Source: Candidatus Woesearchaeota archaeon
Lineage (GTDB): Archaea; Nanobdellota; Nanobdellia; Woesearchaeales; UBA525
Assembly (NCBI GenBank): GCA_018221245.1
Contig: JAAOYH010000059.1
Span: forward strand, 1 to 12,569
Direction: 5' to 3'
DNA: 12,569 nt
In this document: one piece after another, positions 1-6,787 of the stretch
Layout: each line of letters opens with the position of its first letter
How positions within the stretch are numbered: position 1 is the first letter of the stretch
The notes under the pieces: generated by a model
Database searches by the model: none
What the model was told of the DNA's origin: nothing
What the model saw: the letters and a program-made list of their open reading frames with translations, nothing else
Made by a program: the position numbers and the translations under genes

Positions 1-1
1 A

Positions 2-73
2 TGGGCTCGGCCGGATTCGAACCGGCGACCTCACGATCTTCAGTCGCGCGCTCTCCCGCTGAGCTACGAGCCC
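2..73 (-). tRNA. tRNA-Phe (anticodon GAA)
   Basis: Read on the minus strand, the 72 bases fold into a full cloverleaf. The acceptor stem GGGCTCG pairs with CGAGCCC, the D stem is GCTC/GAGC, the anticodon stem is CGCGA/TCGTG with one G-T pair, and the T arm is GCCGG-TTCGAAT-CCGGC. The seven-base anticodon loop CTGAAGA places GAA at positions 34-36, which reads UUU and UUC (phenylalanine). The discriminator base is A, as is usual for tRNA-Phe. No CCA is visible: the base after the discriminator is T and the window then ends, so CCA is probably added after transcription. I see no intron. Confidence 0.96.
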
Positions 74-97
74 TTAGCTTCAGGGGCACCTAGGATG

Positions 98-105
98 TTT
101 AAAAA
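98..105 (-). promoter_or_regulatory. TATA box of the tRNA-Phe gene
   Basis: The minus-strand octamer TTTTTAAA is centred about 28 bases before the tRNA 5' end and is preceded by a purine-rich AAAGG that could serve as the BRE. This is the expected layout of an archaeal core promoter. The box is nearly symmetric (TTTAAAAA on the plus strand), so it could also fire to the right, with a start near 128. Confidence 0.7.
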
Positions 106-135
106 CCTTTTGAGAACACATAAAAATAGTGGAAT

Positions 136-226
136 GCCCCTTCCCTCAGTATAACAGAGTTTCATCACTTGCTCAGGTTTCCACAAACCAAGCATCAGCT
201 CGACTTCCTGTTCATTGGGAAGGGGC
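136..226. ncRNA. Possible structured RNA bounded by a 10-bp inverted repeat
   Basis: The perfect 10-base arms at 136-145 (GCCCCTTCCC) and 217-226 (GGGAAGGGGC) enclose 71 bases that also pair in nested fashion: AACAG with CTGTT, AGT with ACT, and an inner hairpin GGTTT/AAACC with a four-base loop. On the minus strand the 3' arm directly follows CTGA (box D-like). Twelve bases before that CTGA lies GTGATGA, a perfect box C, and four bases before the GTGATGA is a second CTGA. That resembles a C/D guide RNA or a kink-turn RNA. On the plus strand the fold is followed by a T-tract. The strand and the class are unresolved, and no function is assigned. The rest of the 74-342 gap, apart from the promoters and T-tract listed separately, shows nothing else I can support. 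Confidence 0.35.
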
Positions 227-228
227 TA

Positions 229-256
229 CCTCCTGCATCCACAGGCGGCATTTTTT
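229..256 (+). terminator. Possible T-tract terminator of a plus-strand intergenic RNA
   Basis: A short imperfect hairpin (CCTG at 232-235 with CAGG at 242-245, extended by two pairs across one mismatch) is followed by six T at 251-256. Archaeal polymerases stop at T-tracts, and a hairpin is not required. It lies 25 bases after the inverted repeat and before the leaderless promoter of the next gene. It is only meaningful if the preceding region is transcribed rightward, which is unproven. Confidence 0.25.
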
Positions 257-312
257 CTACTAAACAATCATTCAAGAATCTTATTCTGGGAACTCCGGAC
301 CCCGTCCGAATC

Positions 313-320
313 TTTATAAA
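313..320 (+). promoter_or_regulatory. TATA box of the small membrane-protein gene
   Basis: TTTATAAA is centred 26.5 bases before the ATG at 343, so transcription should begin at or beside that ATG (leaderless). This position selects the 343 start over the upstream in-frame TTG at 169, which lies inside the inverted-repeat region. Confidence 0.75.
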
Positions 321-342
321 GAGATTCACACAAAATAACGAT

Positions 343-651
343 ATGGCCAAAGCCAAAGCAGAGAAGCAAGACCTGCTGAAGAAAGAGCTATACGTTCTCA
401 TGGTGCTAATGCTCATAGCAATCGCTACGATTGCTGCACTGCTGATAGACAGCAGGGAGACAGAGCTGACTGCATGGGCTACAATCCAGTCCTGGGAGCT
501 GCACAACTTCTTCAAGGATTGCAGAGGACAGGGTGGAGAGCTCGATGTGCGACCTAACAGCGCCCCCCCAATAGTGTTCATCTGTAACTTTGTCAACGAG
601 GGAAGGCAGATAGAGTACGCTCTTGCAGCAGGACGTAGCAAGAAAAAGTAA
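343..651 (+). CDS. Small single-helix membrane protein, function unknown
   Basis: The 102-residue protein starts MAKAKAEKQDLL. A charged N-terminal segment (about residues 1-15, five Lys) is followed by one hydrophobic helix (about 16-36) and then a soluble domain of about 65 residues. The positive N-terminus suggests an N-in anchor with the domain outside, though cleavage as a signal peptide cannot be excluded. The soluble part has two cysteines about 22 residues apart (in KDCRG and FICNF) that could form a disulfide if the domain is extracellular. The tail ends in RSKKK. The start is fixed by a TATA box 26.5 bases upstream. It lies 41 bases before the glycyl-tRNA synthetase gene, which has its own TATA box. 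I do not recognise a family. The coding call rests on the promoter and the anchored-protein layout. Confidence 0.68.
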   Translation: MAKAKAEKQDLLKKELYVLMVLMLIAIATIAALLIDSRETELTAWATIQSWELHNFFKDCRGQGGELDVRPNSAPPIVFICNFVNEGRQIEYALAAGRSKKK

Positions 652-660
652 CCCCATAGC

Positions 661-668
661 TTTTTAAA
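661..668 (+). promoter_or_regulatory. TATA box of the glycyl-tRNA synthetase gene
   Basis: TTTTTAAA is centred 28.5 bases before the ATG at 693, giving a leader of only a few bases. A GGAGG at 674-678 lies 14 bases before the ATG. It would not be in the transcript if initiation occurs near 691, so it is probably incidental. Confidence 0.7.
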
Positions 669-692
669 GCACTGGAGGTTCTCAAGCCTATT

Positions 693-2243
693 ATGACACA
701 GACCGCGCCTCCAGCGCCGGCGGAGTTTATGCAGGATCTCATAGCCTTTATCCAATCGAAGGGTTTCATATGGGGACCCTCGCCAGAAATCTACGGCGGG
801 CTCTCAGGATTCTACGACTACGCACCGTTAGGAAAACTACTAAAAAATAATGTAGAACAGGCAATCAGAGATACATTCCAAGTAAATGGTTTCTGGGAAG
901 TAGAATGCCCAACAGTTGTACCCACAAAGGTATGGGAGGCATCTGGTCATCTAGGTGGTTTTTCAGATCCACTAATAGTCTGCACGAAATGCAAGGCAAG
1001 TTTCAGGGTAGATAAACTTCTGGAAGAACTATTCCCAGACAAGCGCATCCCCGCAGATAAGTTCCTAGCAACAATAGAGAAAGAAGGGATTATGTGCCCC
1101 ACCTGCCATTCAGCGTTTGAGAAAGAGATTAAGCAGCACAGTCTCATGATGAAGACTAAAGTAGGTCTGGATATCGAGGCATACAACAGGCCAGAGACTG
1201 CCACCACAACCTACCTTCCATTCCCAAGATACTTCGACTACTTCAGGAAGAAACTTCCATTCGGAGTATTCCAAATAGGAAAGGCATACAGGAACGAGGT
1301 CTCGCCCAGGCAATTCACTCTGAGAATGAGAGAGTTTACCCAGGCAGAGGGCCAACTATTCATATTCAAGGACCAGAAGACTTCCTACGCGCCATACGAG
1401 CGAATAAAGAAAGACAAGCTCCCGCTTTGGAACGCAAAACTACAGAGAGAAGAAAAAAAACCAAAGAAAAAGTCAGTAGAAGAAGCCCTAGCAGACGGCG
1501 ACTTCAAAAACCAAGCATATGCATTCACAGTTTGGCTATCATACAAGCTATTCACCAATTCAGGCGTGCCCGAGGAGAATATCAGACTCAGGCAACACGC
1601 TGACGACGAGAAAGCATTCTACGCAGATGACGCGTGGGATATAGAAGTAAAACTCAACAGCTTCGGCTGGACAGAGATGTGCGGCGCACATGACCGCACT
1701 GATTACGATCTGACGCAACACGGGAAGCACTCCGGCAGGGACCTGTCCTGCTCAGACGAGACCCACAAGAAAGAGGTCGCGCACGTGATAGAGATAGCGT
1801 TCGGCACAGACAGGATAACATTCGCTCTCTTAGATAACTTTTACAACCCACAAGATATCAAGGAAGGCAAGACCACATTCCATATACCAACGAAGCTCGC
1901 ACCCATCAAGGTGGCCGTACTACCGCTAATGAAGAAGGATGGGCTCCAAGAGCTATCATACGAGATATACAAGGAATTGAGCAAAGAGCACGTATGCTCG
2001 TTCGACACATCAGGAAGCATCGGAAGACGCTACCTAAGAGCCGCAGAAGACGGCACACCATATTGCATCACAATCGACTACCAGACGAAAGAGGACGGTA
2101 CTGTAACCCTACGAGACAGGGATACCGAAGCGCAAGTACGCACACATAAAGACAAACTTGCCGACACTGTACGGGTCCTCCTAGACGGAACTCTGGAGTT
2201 CACAAAAGCAGGAACACCTGTACAGAAGGAGGCAAAGAAGTAA
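693..2243 (+). CDS. glyS: Glycyl-tRNA synthetase, archaeal/eukaryotic dimeric class II type
   Basis: This cytosolic enzyme charges tRNA-Gly with glycine using ATP. The 516-residue protein has the family order. The N-terminal catalytic region (from about residue 20) contains GGLSGFYDYAPLG, typical of glycyl enzymes. An inserted zinc-type knuckle has CTKC at 97-100 and CPTC at 135-138. Motif 2 is around RNEVSPRQ (200-207) and MREFTQAE (212-219). Motif 3 is GTDR at 371-374. The C-terminal anticodon-binding domain runs from about 403 to 500 and contains GSIGRRYLRAAEDGTP. Archaeal members are commonly somewhat longer (roughly 550-580 from memory), so this one is compact, with no key motif missing. 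The start is supported by a TATA box 28.5 bases upstream. The helicase gene follows after 19 bases with no TATA box of its own, so the two are probably co-transcribed. Confidence 0.97.
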   Translation: MTQTAPPAPAEFMQDLIAFIQSKGFIWGPSPEIYGGLSGFYDYAPLGKLLKNNVEQAIRDTFQVNGFWEVECPTVVPTKVWEASGHLGGFSDPLIVCTKCKASFRVDKLLEELFPDKRIPADKFLATIEKEGIMCPTCHSAFEKEIKQHSLMMKTKVGLDIEAYNRPETATTTYLPFPRYFDYFRKKLPFGVFQIGKAYRNEVSPRQFTLRMREFTQAEGQLFIFKDQKTSYAPYERIKKDKLPLWNAKLQREEKKPKKKSVEEALADGDFKNQAYAFTVWLSYKLFTNSGVPEENIRLRQHADDEKAFYADDAWDIEVKLNSFGWTEMCGAHDRTDYDLTQHGKHSGRDLSCSDETHKKEVAHVIEIAFGTDRITFALLDNFYNPQDIKEGKTTFHIPTKLAPIKVAVLPLMKKDGLQELSYEIYKELSKEHVCSFDTSGSIGRRYLRAAEDGTPYCITIDYQTKEDGTVTLRDRDTEAQVRTHKDKLADTVRVLLDGTLEFTKAGTPVQKEAKK

Positions 2244-2262
2244 AAGACTTCTTACACAACAT

Positions 2263-3549
2263 ATGACGACATTCAAAGACATTGTAACAGACGAATTTAT
2301 ACAGAAAGCCATCGACAATCTCGGATTCACAAAACCGACACCCATCCAAGCAGAATGTATACCTCCAGGACTAGAAGGCAAGGACCTCATAGGTCAAGCC
2401 AAGACAGGTTCGGGCAAGACATTCGCGTTCGGGATACCTATACTGCACATCCTCAATGAAGGAGCAGGGCTGCAAGCCATAATCCTCGCGCCAACGAGGG
2501 AGCTTTGCGTGCAGATATCTGAAGAGCTCAAGAAACTCGCAAAGTACACCAAAGCCAGAATCGCGACGGTCTATGGTGGAGTGAGCATCAATCCCCAGAT
2601 AAGGGAGCTCATCTCCGCAGACATATGCGTCGCGACACCTGGAAGGTTTCTGGACCACCTGGAAAGGAATACAATCCACGTCGACAAAGTGAAGAACTTC
2701 ATCCTAGACGAGGCAGACAGGATGCTCGACATGGGATTCATCGATGATATCGAGCGCATAATCCAAGCACTACCAAGAGAGCGACAGACCTGGCTGTTCT
2801 CAGCCACAATGCCCCAGCAGATTAAGGAGATGTCGCGACATTATCTCTACGAGCCAGTGCATATCAAGACCTCTTCACATGTTGAGGAAGAGCTACTCCC
2901 TCAATACTACTATGTGACGCCGCACAACAGGAAGTTCAGCCTTCTAGTGCATATTATAGAGACTGAGAAACCCGACAAGACCCTTATCTTCTGTGGCACA
3001 AGAAGGACAGCAGAAGCAGTAGCTCGCAATATGAGGCGCCACGACATGCGCGCGGAAGAGCTCCACGGAGGACTATCTCAAGCCAAACGTGAGGTTGTGA
3101 TGGACCAGTTCAAGAAGAACAAGATTCATCTTTTGATAGCCACTGACGTCGCAGCTAGAGGTCTTGATATCAGTAACATCTCGCACGTCATCAACTACGA
3201 CGTGCCACAGAACCCAGAAGACTACATCCACAGGATTGGCCGCACTGCAAGAGCAGGCAAGAAAGGAAAGGCCATCACGATTCTTGAGGAAAGGGATTTC
3301 AACGAGTGGCAGGCTATTTTGGATATCGTACCACAGCAGCCCGATAAGATGGACACTCCCGAGCACAGGAACGTGGGCTTCAGACGCCACGAAGATCAGG
3401 GATACGGTCGCGGACCTCCAAACAGAGGACCTGGTGGCCCCAGGAGAGGTCCACCTCGCGGAGGACCAAGAAAATCATCACCGAGAACACAATCTCGGGC
3501 GAAAAAGAGAGAATCAGGATCTGGATGGAAACAGAGCATGCGAAGATGA
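2263..3549 (+). CDS. DEAD-box ATP-dependent RNA helicase with Arg/Gly-rich tail
   Basis: This is an RNA-unwinding ATPase of superfamily 2. All core motifs are present in order in 428 residues: Q motif GFTKPTPIQ (21-29), Walker A AKTGSGKT (46-53), PTREL (77-81), TPGR (125-128), DEAD (149-152), SAT (180-182), LIFCGTRRTAE (241-251), RGLDI (299-303) and HRIGRTARAG (323-332). From about 378 the tail is disordered, rich in Arg, Gly and Pro, and ends in basic residues. Such tails bind RNA non-specifically in bacterial and eukaryotic relatives. It follows glyS by 19 bases and ends in an ATGA overlap with the glycosylase gene, so all three probably share an mRNA. Likely roles are RNA structure remodelling, ribosome assembly or decay; the sequence does not discriminate among them. 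Confidence 0.96.
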   Translation: MTTFKDIVTDEFIQKAIDNLGFTKPTPIQAECIPPGLEGKDLIGQAKTGSGKTFAFGIPILHILNEGAGLQAIILAPTRELCVQISEELKKLAKYTKARIATVYGGVSINPQIRELISADICVATPGRFLDHLERNTIHVDKVKNFILDEADRMLDMGFIDDIERIIQALPRERQTWLFSATMPQQIKEMSRHYLYEPVHIKTSSHVEEELLPQYYYVTPHNRKFSLLVHIIETEKPDKTLIFCGTRRTAEAVARNMRRHDMRAEELHGGLSQAKREVVMDQFKKNKIHLLIATDVAARGLDISNISHVINYDVPQNPEDYIHRIGRTARAGKKGKAITILEERDFNEWQAILDIVPQQPDKMDTPEHRNVGFRRHEDQGYGRGPPNRGPGGPRRGPPRGGPRKSSPRTQSRAKKRESGSGWKQSMRR

Positions 3550-4031
3550 AAGGACTACCCCCAATAATGGATAAGAATACGAGCATGCTCATCTTGGGAA
3601 CTTTTCCTGGAGAGAAATCTCTAGAGGTTAGTGAGTACTACGCACACCCTAACAATTCCTTCTGGTACATCATGGAGTATCTGCTTGACAAGCCTTTCAG
3701 AGATATGGAATACAAAGAAAGAACATCTGGACTCCTGGAGAACAGAATAGGACTTTGGGACGTGTATTCTTATTGCTCGCGAAAAGGAAGCTCTGACTCA
3801 GATATCAAAGATATTCTGGGAATAGACTTTGGCATATTGGATTGCTATCCCCTTAAACTTGTAGCTTTCAACGGCGTGAATGCCGCTGCAAATGCGTGGG
3901 GCCTTAAGACACCAAACATCATTCTCCCCAGCACGAGTGGCGCAAACACCCATATGAGCAAAGCAATGAAAGCCAAGACCTGGGAAAACATGATAAAAGG
4001 GACTGGAGCGTATCAATTCTCTACTCGGTAG
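3546..4031 (+). CDS. Hypoxanthine-type DNA glycosylase, UDG superfamily family 6-like
   Basis: A base-excision enzyme expected to remove deaminated purine (hypoxanthine, from deoxyadenosine) from DNA. The 161-residue protein has LGTFPGEKSL (17-26) followed by YYAHPNNSFW (31-40), the N-terminal active-site signature I associate with the hypoxanthine-DNA glycosylase branch; an Asn in HPNN is the likely catalytic residue. Next come IGLWDVYSYCSRKGSSDSDI (68-87) and LPSTSGAN (127-134), matching the family's second active-site loop. The start at 3546 is chosen because its ATG overlaps the helicase TGA (ATGA), the usual mark of coupled translation; an in-frame ATG at 3525 would add seven residues. 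Its 3' end overlaps the convergent aRF1 gene by 19 bases. The family call is firm; the exact substrate is by analogy, and G/U mismatch glycosylase is the alternative. Confidence 0.88.
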   Translation: MKGLPPIMDKNTSMLILGTFPGEKSLEVSEYYAHPNNSFWYIMEYLLDKPFRDMEYKERTSGLLENRIGLWDVYSYCSRKGSSDSDIKDILGIDFGILDCYPLKLVAFNGVNAAANAWGLKTPNIILPSTSGANTHMSKAMKAKTWENMIKGTGAYQFSTR

Positions 4032-6634
4032 CGCAATATTGCAGCAATCTTCCCCATCTCCCTGAGCTGGACACCCTCTCTTGTATGAGTTGAGATTACC
4101 TTGACCTCTGTGCCCATCTTCTCGGCTTCCGCCTCGTAAAGCTCCATCATCTCATCACCCAGAGCCTCTGAAAGCAAAACCATCTGCACAGCGCCATACT
4201 GGATCATATCCATCACATCCTTCTGGCCATAAGCTGCCAGGCCAGTGTCCTTGGACAGCTCGCCGAAGAACTTCTGCATGATCTTCTTCTCATCCGCGAC
4301 TTCCTCGTCTGCCAGAATATCAGAAGCTTTCTCAAGGAGTTCTTGAAGGCCGAACTCTCCTGTATAGCTGAGATCCTTCGTGCCTAGAATTTTCTTCTTC
4401 AGGTCACCCGTGATGTAATCGTGACCCATGAACTTGTTGATTGTAACACCCGGACCACCGAGAATTATTCCTTTCAGTTCTTCTCCCATCGGGAGGAACT
4501 GGTCTTTCATGTATGCTGCTATCTTCTTGAAGTGCTCAATTGTTGCGCCTTCGCGCAATCGCTCGAAACGTTGGGCAGAATTATGAACGATAACGCAATT
4601 AGCAACGAAACTCTGATTTCTGACGGAGATATCTACCATTTTAGTCTTTTTCTTCGTTGTCTTTATACTTGCAATTTTCACAGGGAGAAGAGGTGTGTTC
4701 ACCAAACCCAACAATTTCTCTCTAAGTTGTTTATCATCAACCTCTTCTGCAACAGACCTAATAAACGCAGTCTTGCTCAGCCCCCGTTCATTCCTGAAGA
4801 AACTATTCACTTTTGGGAAGAGCTCCAGATTATGTCCTGCATCTTCTATTATTTGACGCACCATCCGTCCTGTTGGGAACATCTGGCGTATTCTCGTCAT
4901 TTCTGATTTTTGTGATATTAGTTGATCAAGCTTTTTCTTTTTCTCACTAGAACTCCAGCCTATTCGTCGTCTAAATGCCCGTAATGATATCTTGTCTGTA
5001 ATCTGAAGAATATATCTTGTGTTATTCGAGTATGGGTTCCGTCTATTATCGTACTGAAGAAACGAAGACACAATGCCGAATCTGAGAAGAAGCATCTGCA
5101 TCGACTGGATTATCTTCTTGTTATTCATACCAATTCCAACTTTATCCTTTACCACATACCCTTCTGCGTCAAACAATCCTTGTAAGAATCCTGCAACAAC
5201 GGACGGTGGAGACATAAACACTTTCTTCGGAATAGTGGACGTCAACGCCCCCGAGATCTCAGGGAAGTTATCATCCATGAATTTCACTACCTGTTGACCA
5301 TACAGCCTAATCTGATAATAGTGTTTGTCTCGTCTATATTTGGTGTTGACATTAACCGAAAAAATCGAAGTCAGCAATCTCTCGTAGTGTGCTGCCACAT
5401 CTTCACGCTGTTCAAAAAACGTCAATCTATCGTGTTCACGTGAGCCGTCACCAAGGTAATACCCGACACATTTGGCCAGATCAGGTTTTAGAATCCCTGG
5501 CAACTTGATTGTACGTCCTACCGATAATTGTTGGCGCAAATCTTCGAACGAAACAGACAAAGCCTTACAGAGCCGATTAAGCACGTTTTCTGACAGATTT
5601 AGTTCCCCCCTTTCAAACGCGCTAATAGTTGATTGGCCCAACTCAGCCATACGAGACAATTGTTTTTGCGACAAGCCCTGTTTCTGTCGCAGTGTTCTTA
5701 ACCACTTACTCGCTTCCGGAGTCGTAATATACTGTGTAAAATCCTTTTTAGATAATAATTGCACTTTACCTCTCACGGCAATGCGCTCAGGCATGATGAG
5801 GTAATCTCCTTTTCTTAGTTCTCTCGCGGGTAACTCCTTAAGCTCATCATCTCTCACAAAAAAAGTGTGGTCTCCCGATGATGATATCTCCAAACGAGGA
5901 CTTTCTGTGATTATTGTGTAGATTTTGTTTTTTTCAGCAGTCCATTTGTCGGTAATGGGACTGTCAACGATTCTCCCTTGCTCCATTGCTTTAACGCTTA
6001 GAGGATTATGTAATGCATCCATAGGAAGTATGTTTCCTGTTGCGGTCTGGACCAACGTATCTGGAAGAAGACATTGCCCCCCAGATTTATGTTTCCCTGG
6101 CACTTCGGAGTGGGTCTGCACCACAGGAACTATCTTCTTGCCTTTGAGCAGGCCCAGCATCGCATCTCTCCTGTCAAGGACTACAAGACCGTACACGTTC
6201 TCATTATCCACAATATCTCTCAAAGGTTCTAGGATGAACTCCTTGTCGCATCTGTAGAGGCGCTGGTTGTTAGGAACAGGAATCTCCATCCCCCAAACTC
6301 TCACGTCAGACTGGCCTTCGCGCTCAGCCACGTTACCTGAAAAAATAGCCATTCCATTAGGGGGTGTCTTTTTCACATTCTTAAGGTGCTGGATCATTCT
6401 CTCCAGGGCATCTATGACGTTCGTCTTGGTCTGCTTGGACTTTATGTTGGTGGCAGTCCCCTGTTCATCTTGGAGCTGACCGATTATGGCGTTCAAATCA
6501 TAGCCTGCTGGCACGTAGACTGAAACGAGCTCGGTACCTCGACCTTTATAGCCTTCGAGCTGCTTCACGAACTGCTTCAGCTTATGCCTTTGGGCGGCAT
6601 TCAGCTTGTCCATTCCTTTGCTTAACTTACCCAT
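4013..6634 (-). CDS. prf1: Peptide chain release factor aRF1 precursor with in-frame intein
   Basis: aRF1 recognises all three stop codons in archaea and triggers release of the finished protein. The 873-residue precursor holds two extein parts. Residues 1-187 contain the stop-codon reading motifs GTATNIKS (59-66) and YRCDKEF (127-133) and end in KHKSGGQ, with the catalytic GGQ at 185-187. A 498-residue intein (188-685) follows. Residues 686-873 resume with SAQRFERLREGA and the C-terminal domain that contacts partner factors. Joining the exteins gives GGQSAQRFERL and a 375-residue factor, slightly short for the family. The start at 6634 is preferred over ATGs 23 residues upstream because a TATA box lies exactly 26.5 bases before it (leaderless). 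The precursor should be unable to catalyse release until splicing joins GGQ to its downstream helix. Confidence 0.96.
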   Translation of the reverse strand: MGKLSKGMDKLNAAQRHKLKQFVKQLEGYKGRGTELVSVYVPAGYDLNAIIGQLQDEQGTATNIKSKQTKTNVIDALERMIQHLKNVKKTPPNGMAIFSGNVAEREGQSDVRVWGMEIPVPNNQRLYRCDKEFILEPLRDIVDNENVYGLVVLDRRDAMLGLLKGKKIVPVVQTHSEVPGKHKSGGQCLLPDTLVQTATGNILPMDALHNPLSVKAMEQGRIVDSPITDKWTAEKNKIYTIITESPRLEISSSGDHTFFVRDDELKELPARELRKGDYLIMPERIAVRGKVQLLSKKDFTQYITTPEASKWLRTLRQKQGLSQKQLSRMAELGQSTISAFERGELNLSENVLNRLCKALSVSFEDLRQQLSVGRTIKLPGILKPDLAKCVGYYLGDGSREHDRLTFFEQREDVAAHYERLLTSIFSVNVNTKYRRDKHYYQIRLYGQQVVKFMDDNFPEISGALTSTIPKKVFMSPPSVVAGFLQGLFDAEGYVVKDKVGIGMNNKKIIQSMQMLLLRFGIVSSFLQYDNRRNPYSNNTRYILQITDKISLRAFRRRIGWSSSEKKKKLDQLISQKSEMTRIRQMFPTGRMVRQIIEDAGHNLELFPKVNSFFRNERGLSKTAFIRSVAEEVDDKQLREKLLGLVNTPLLPVKIASIKTTKKKTKMVDISVRNQSFVANCVIVHNSAQRFERLREGATIEHFKKIAAYMKDQFLPMGEELKGIILGGPGVTINKFMGHDYITGDLKKKILGTKDLSYTGEFGLQELLEKASDILADEEVADEKKIMQKFFGELSKDTGLAAYGQKDVMDMIQYGAVQMVLLSEALGDEMMELYEAEAEKMGTEVKVISTHTREGVQLREMGKIAAILRYRVEN
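4580..6073 (-). mobile_element. Mini-intein domain plus LAGLIDADG homing endonuclease and XRE helix-turn-helix, inserted at GGQ|S of aRF1
   Basis: The 498 residues have intein chemistry at both ends: Cys1 in CLLPDTLVQTATGN (block A), SSSGDHTFFV with His69 (block B, with S in place of the usual T), DISVRNQSFVAN (block F) and CVIVHN ending in His-Asn, followed by Ser+1. Splicing should therefore proceed with Cys1, Asn498 and Ser+1. Between the Hint halves lie an XRE/Cro-type helix-turn-helix (about 121-184, with GLSQKQLSRMAELGQSTISAFERG-like spacing at 133-156), then LAGLIDADG motif 1 VGYYLGDGS (203-211, Asp209) and motif 2 FLQGLFDAEG (296-305, Glu304). Both acidic residues are present, so the homing endonuclease may be active. 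A basic region (370-470) lies before block F. The DNA appears less GC-rich than the exteins: 24 of 60 bases at 4681-4740 against 32 of 60 at 4201-4260. Confidence 0.95.
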
Positions 6635-6656
6635 ACTCGTCAGAGACCAGAGGCAG

Positions 6657-6664
6657 TTTTTAAA
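6657..6664 (-). promoter_or_regulatory. TATA box of the aRF1 gene
   Basis: The minus-strand TTTAAAAA is centred 26.5 bases before the ATG at 6634 and predicts a leaderless mRNA. It decides the start: the ATGs at 6700 and 6703 lie upstream of the promoter and cannot be in this transcript. Confidence 0.72.
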
Positions 6665-6756
6665 TCTCGTGGTGACTGGTAACAATAATAGATGTTTCAT
6701 CACTTGACCACTCCCCTATTTCTTGGGGTTGTCGATGCACTCTATGAATACAATCA

Positions 6757-6765
6757 TTAATAAAT
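6757..6765 (+). promoter_or_regulatory. Probable TATA box of the methyltransferase gene
   Basis: TTAATAAAT is centred 27 bases before the ATG at 6788, in an AT-rich stretch. The sequence is a weaker match to the archaeal consensus than the other boxes, but its spacing agrees with them. The 153-base gap between the divergent aRF1 and methyltransferase genes contains this box and the aRF1 box and nothing else I can support. Confidence 0.5.
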
Positions 6766-6787
6766 CAATTTTTCCAATTCTTAGTCC

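Noticed and set aside
169..342. 58-residue N-terminal extension of the small membrane protein
   Set aside because: It starts from TTG, crosses the inverted repeat and the T-tract, and lies upstream of the TATA box at 313-320, which points to the ATG at 343.
4421..4906. 161-codon open frame antisense to the aRF1 gene
   Set aside because: It has no promoter-like element, no recognisable motif, and runs opposite a certain coding sequence across the intein junction.
6635..6703. 23-residue upstream extension of aRF1 (hydrophobic MMKHLLLLP start)
   Set aside because: The TATA box for the gene lies within this stretch, and aRF1 is a cytosolic factor whose usual N-terminus begins near MGKLSKGMDKLN.
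6707..6727. CCCC/GGGG inverted repeat between aRF1 and the methyltransferase as an operator
   Set aside because: Only four pairs with an eight-base loop; common by chance and not positioned relative to either TATA box in a telling way.
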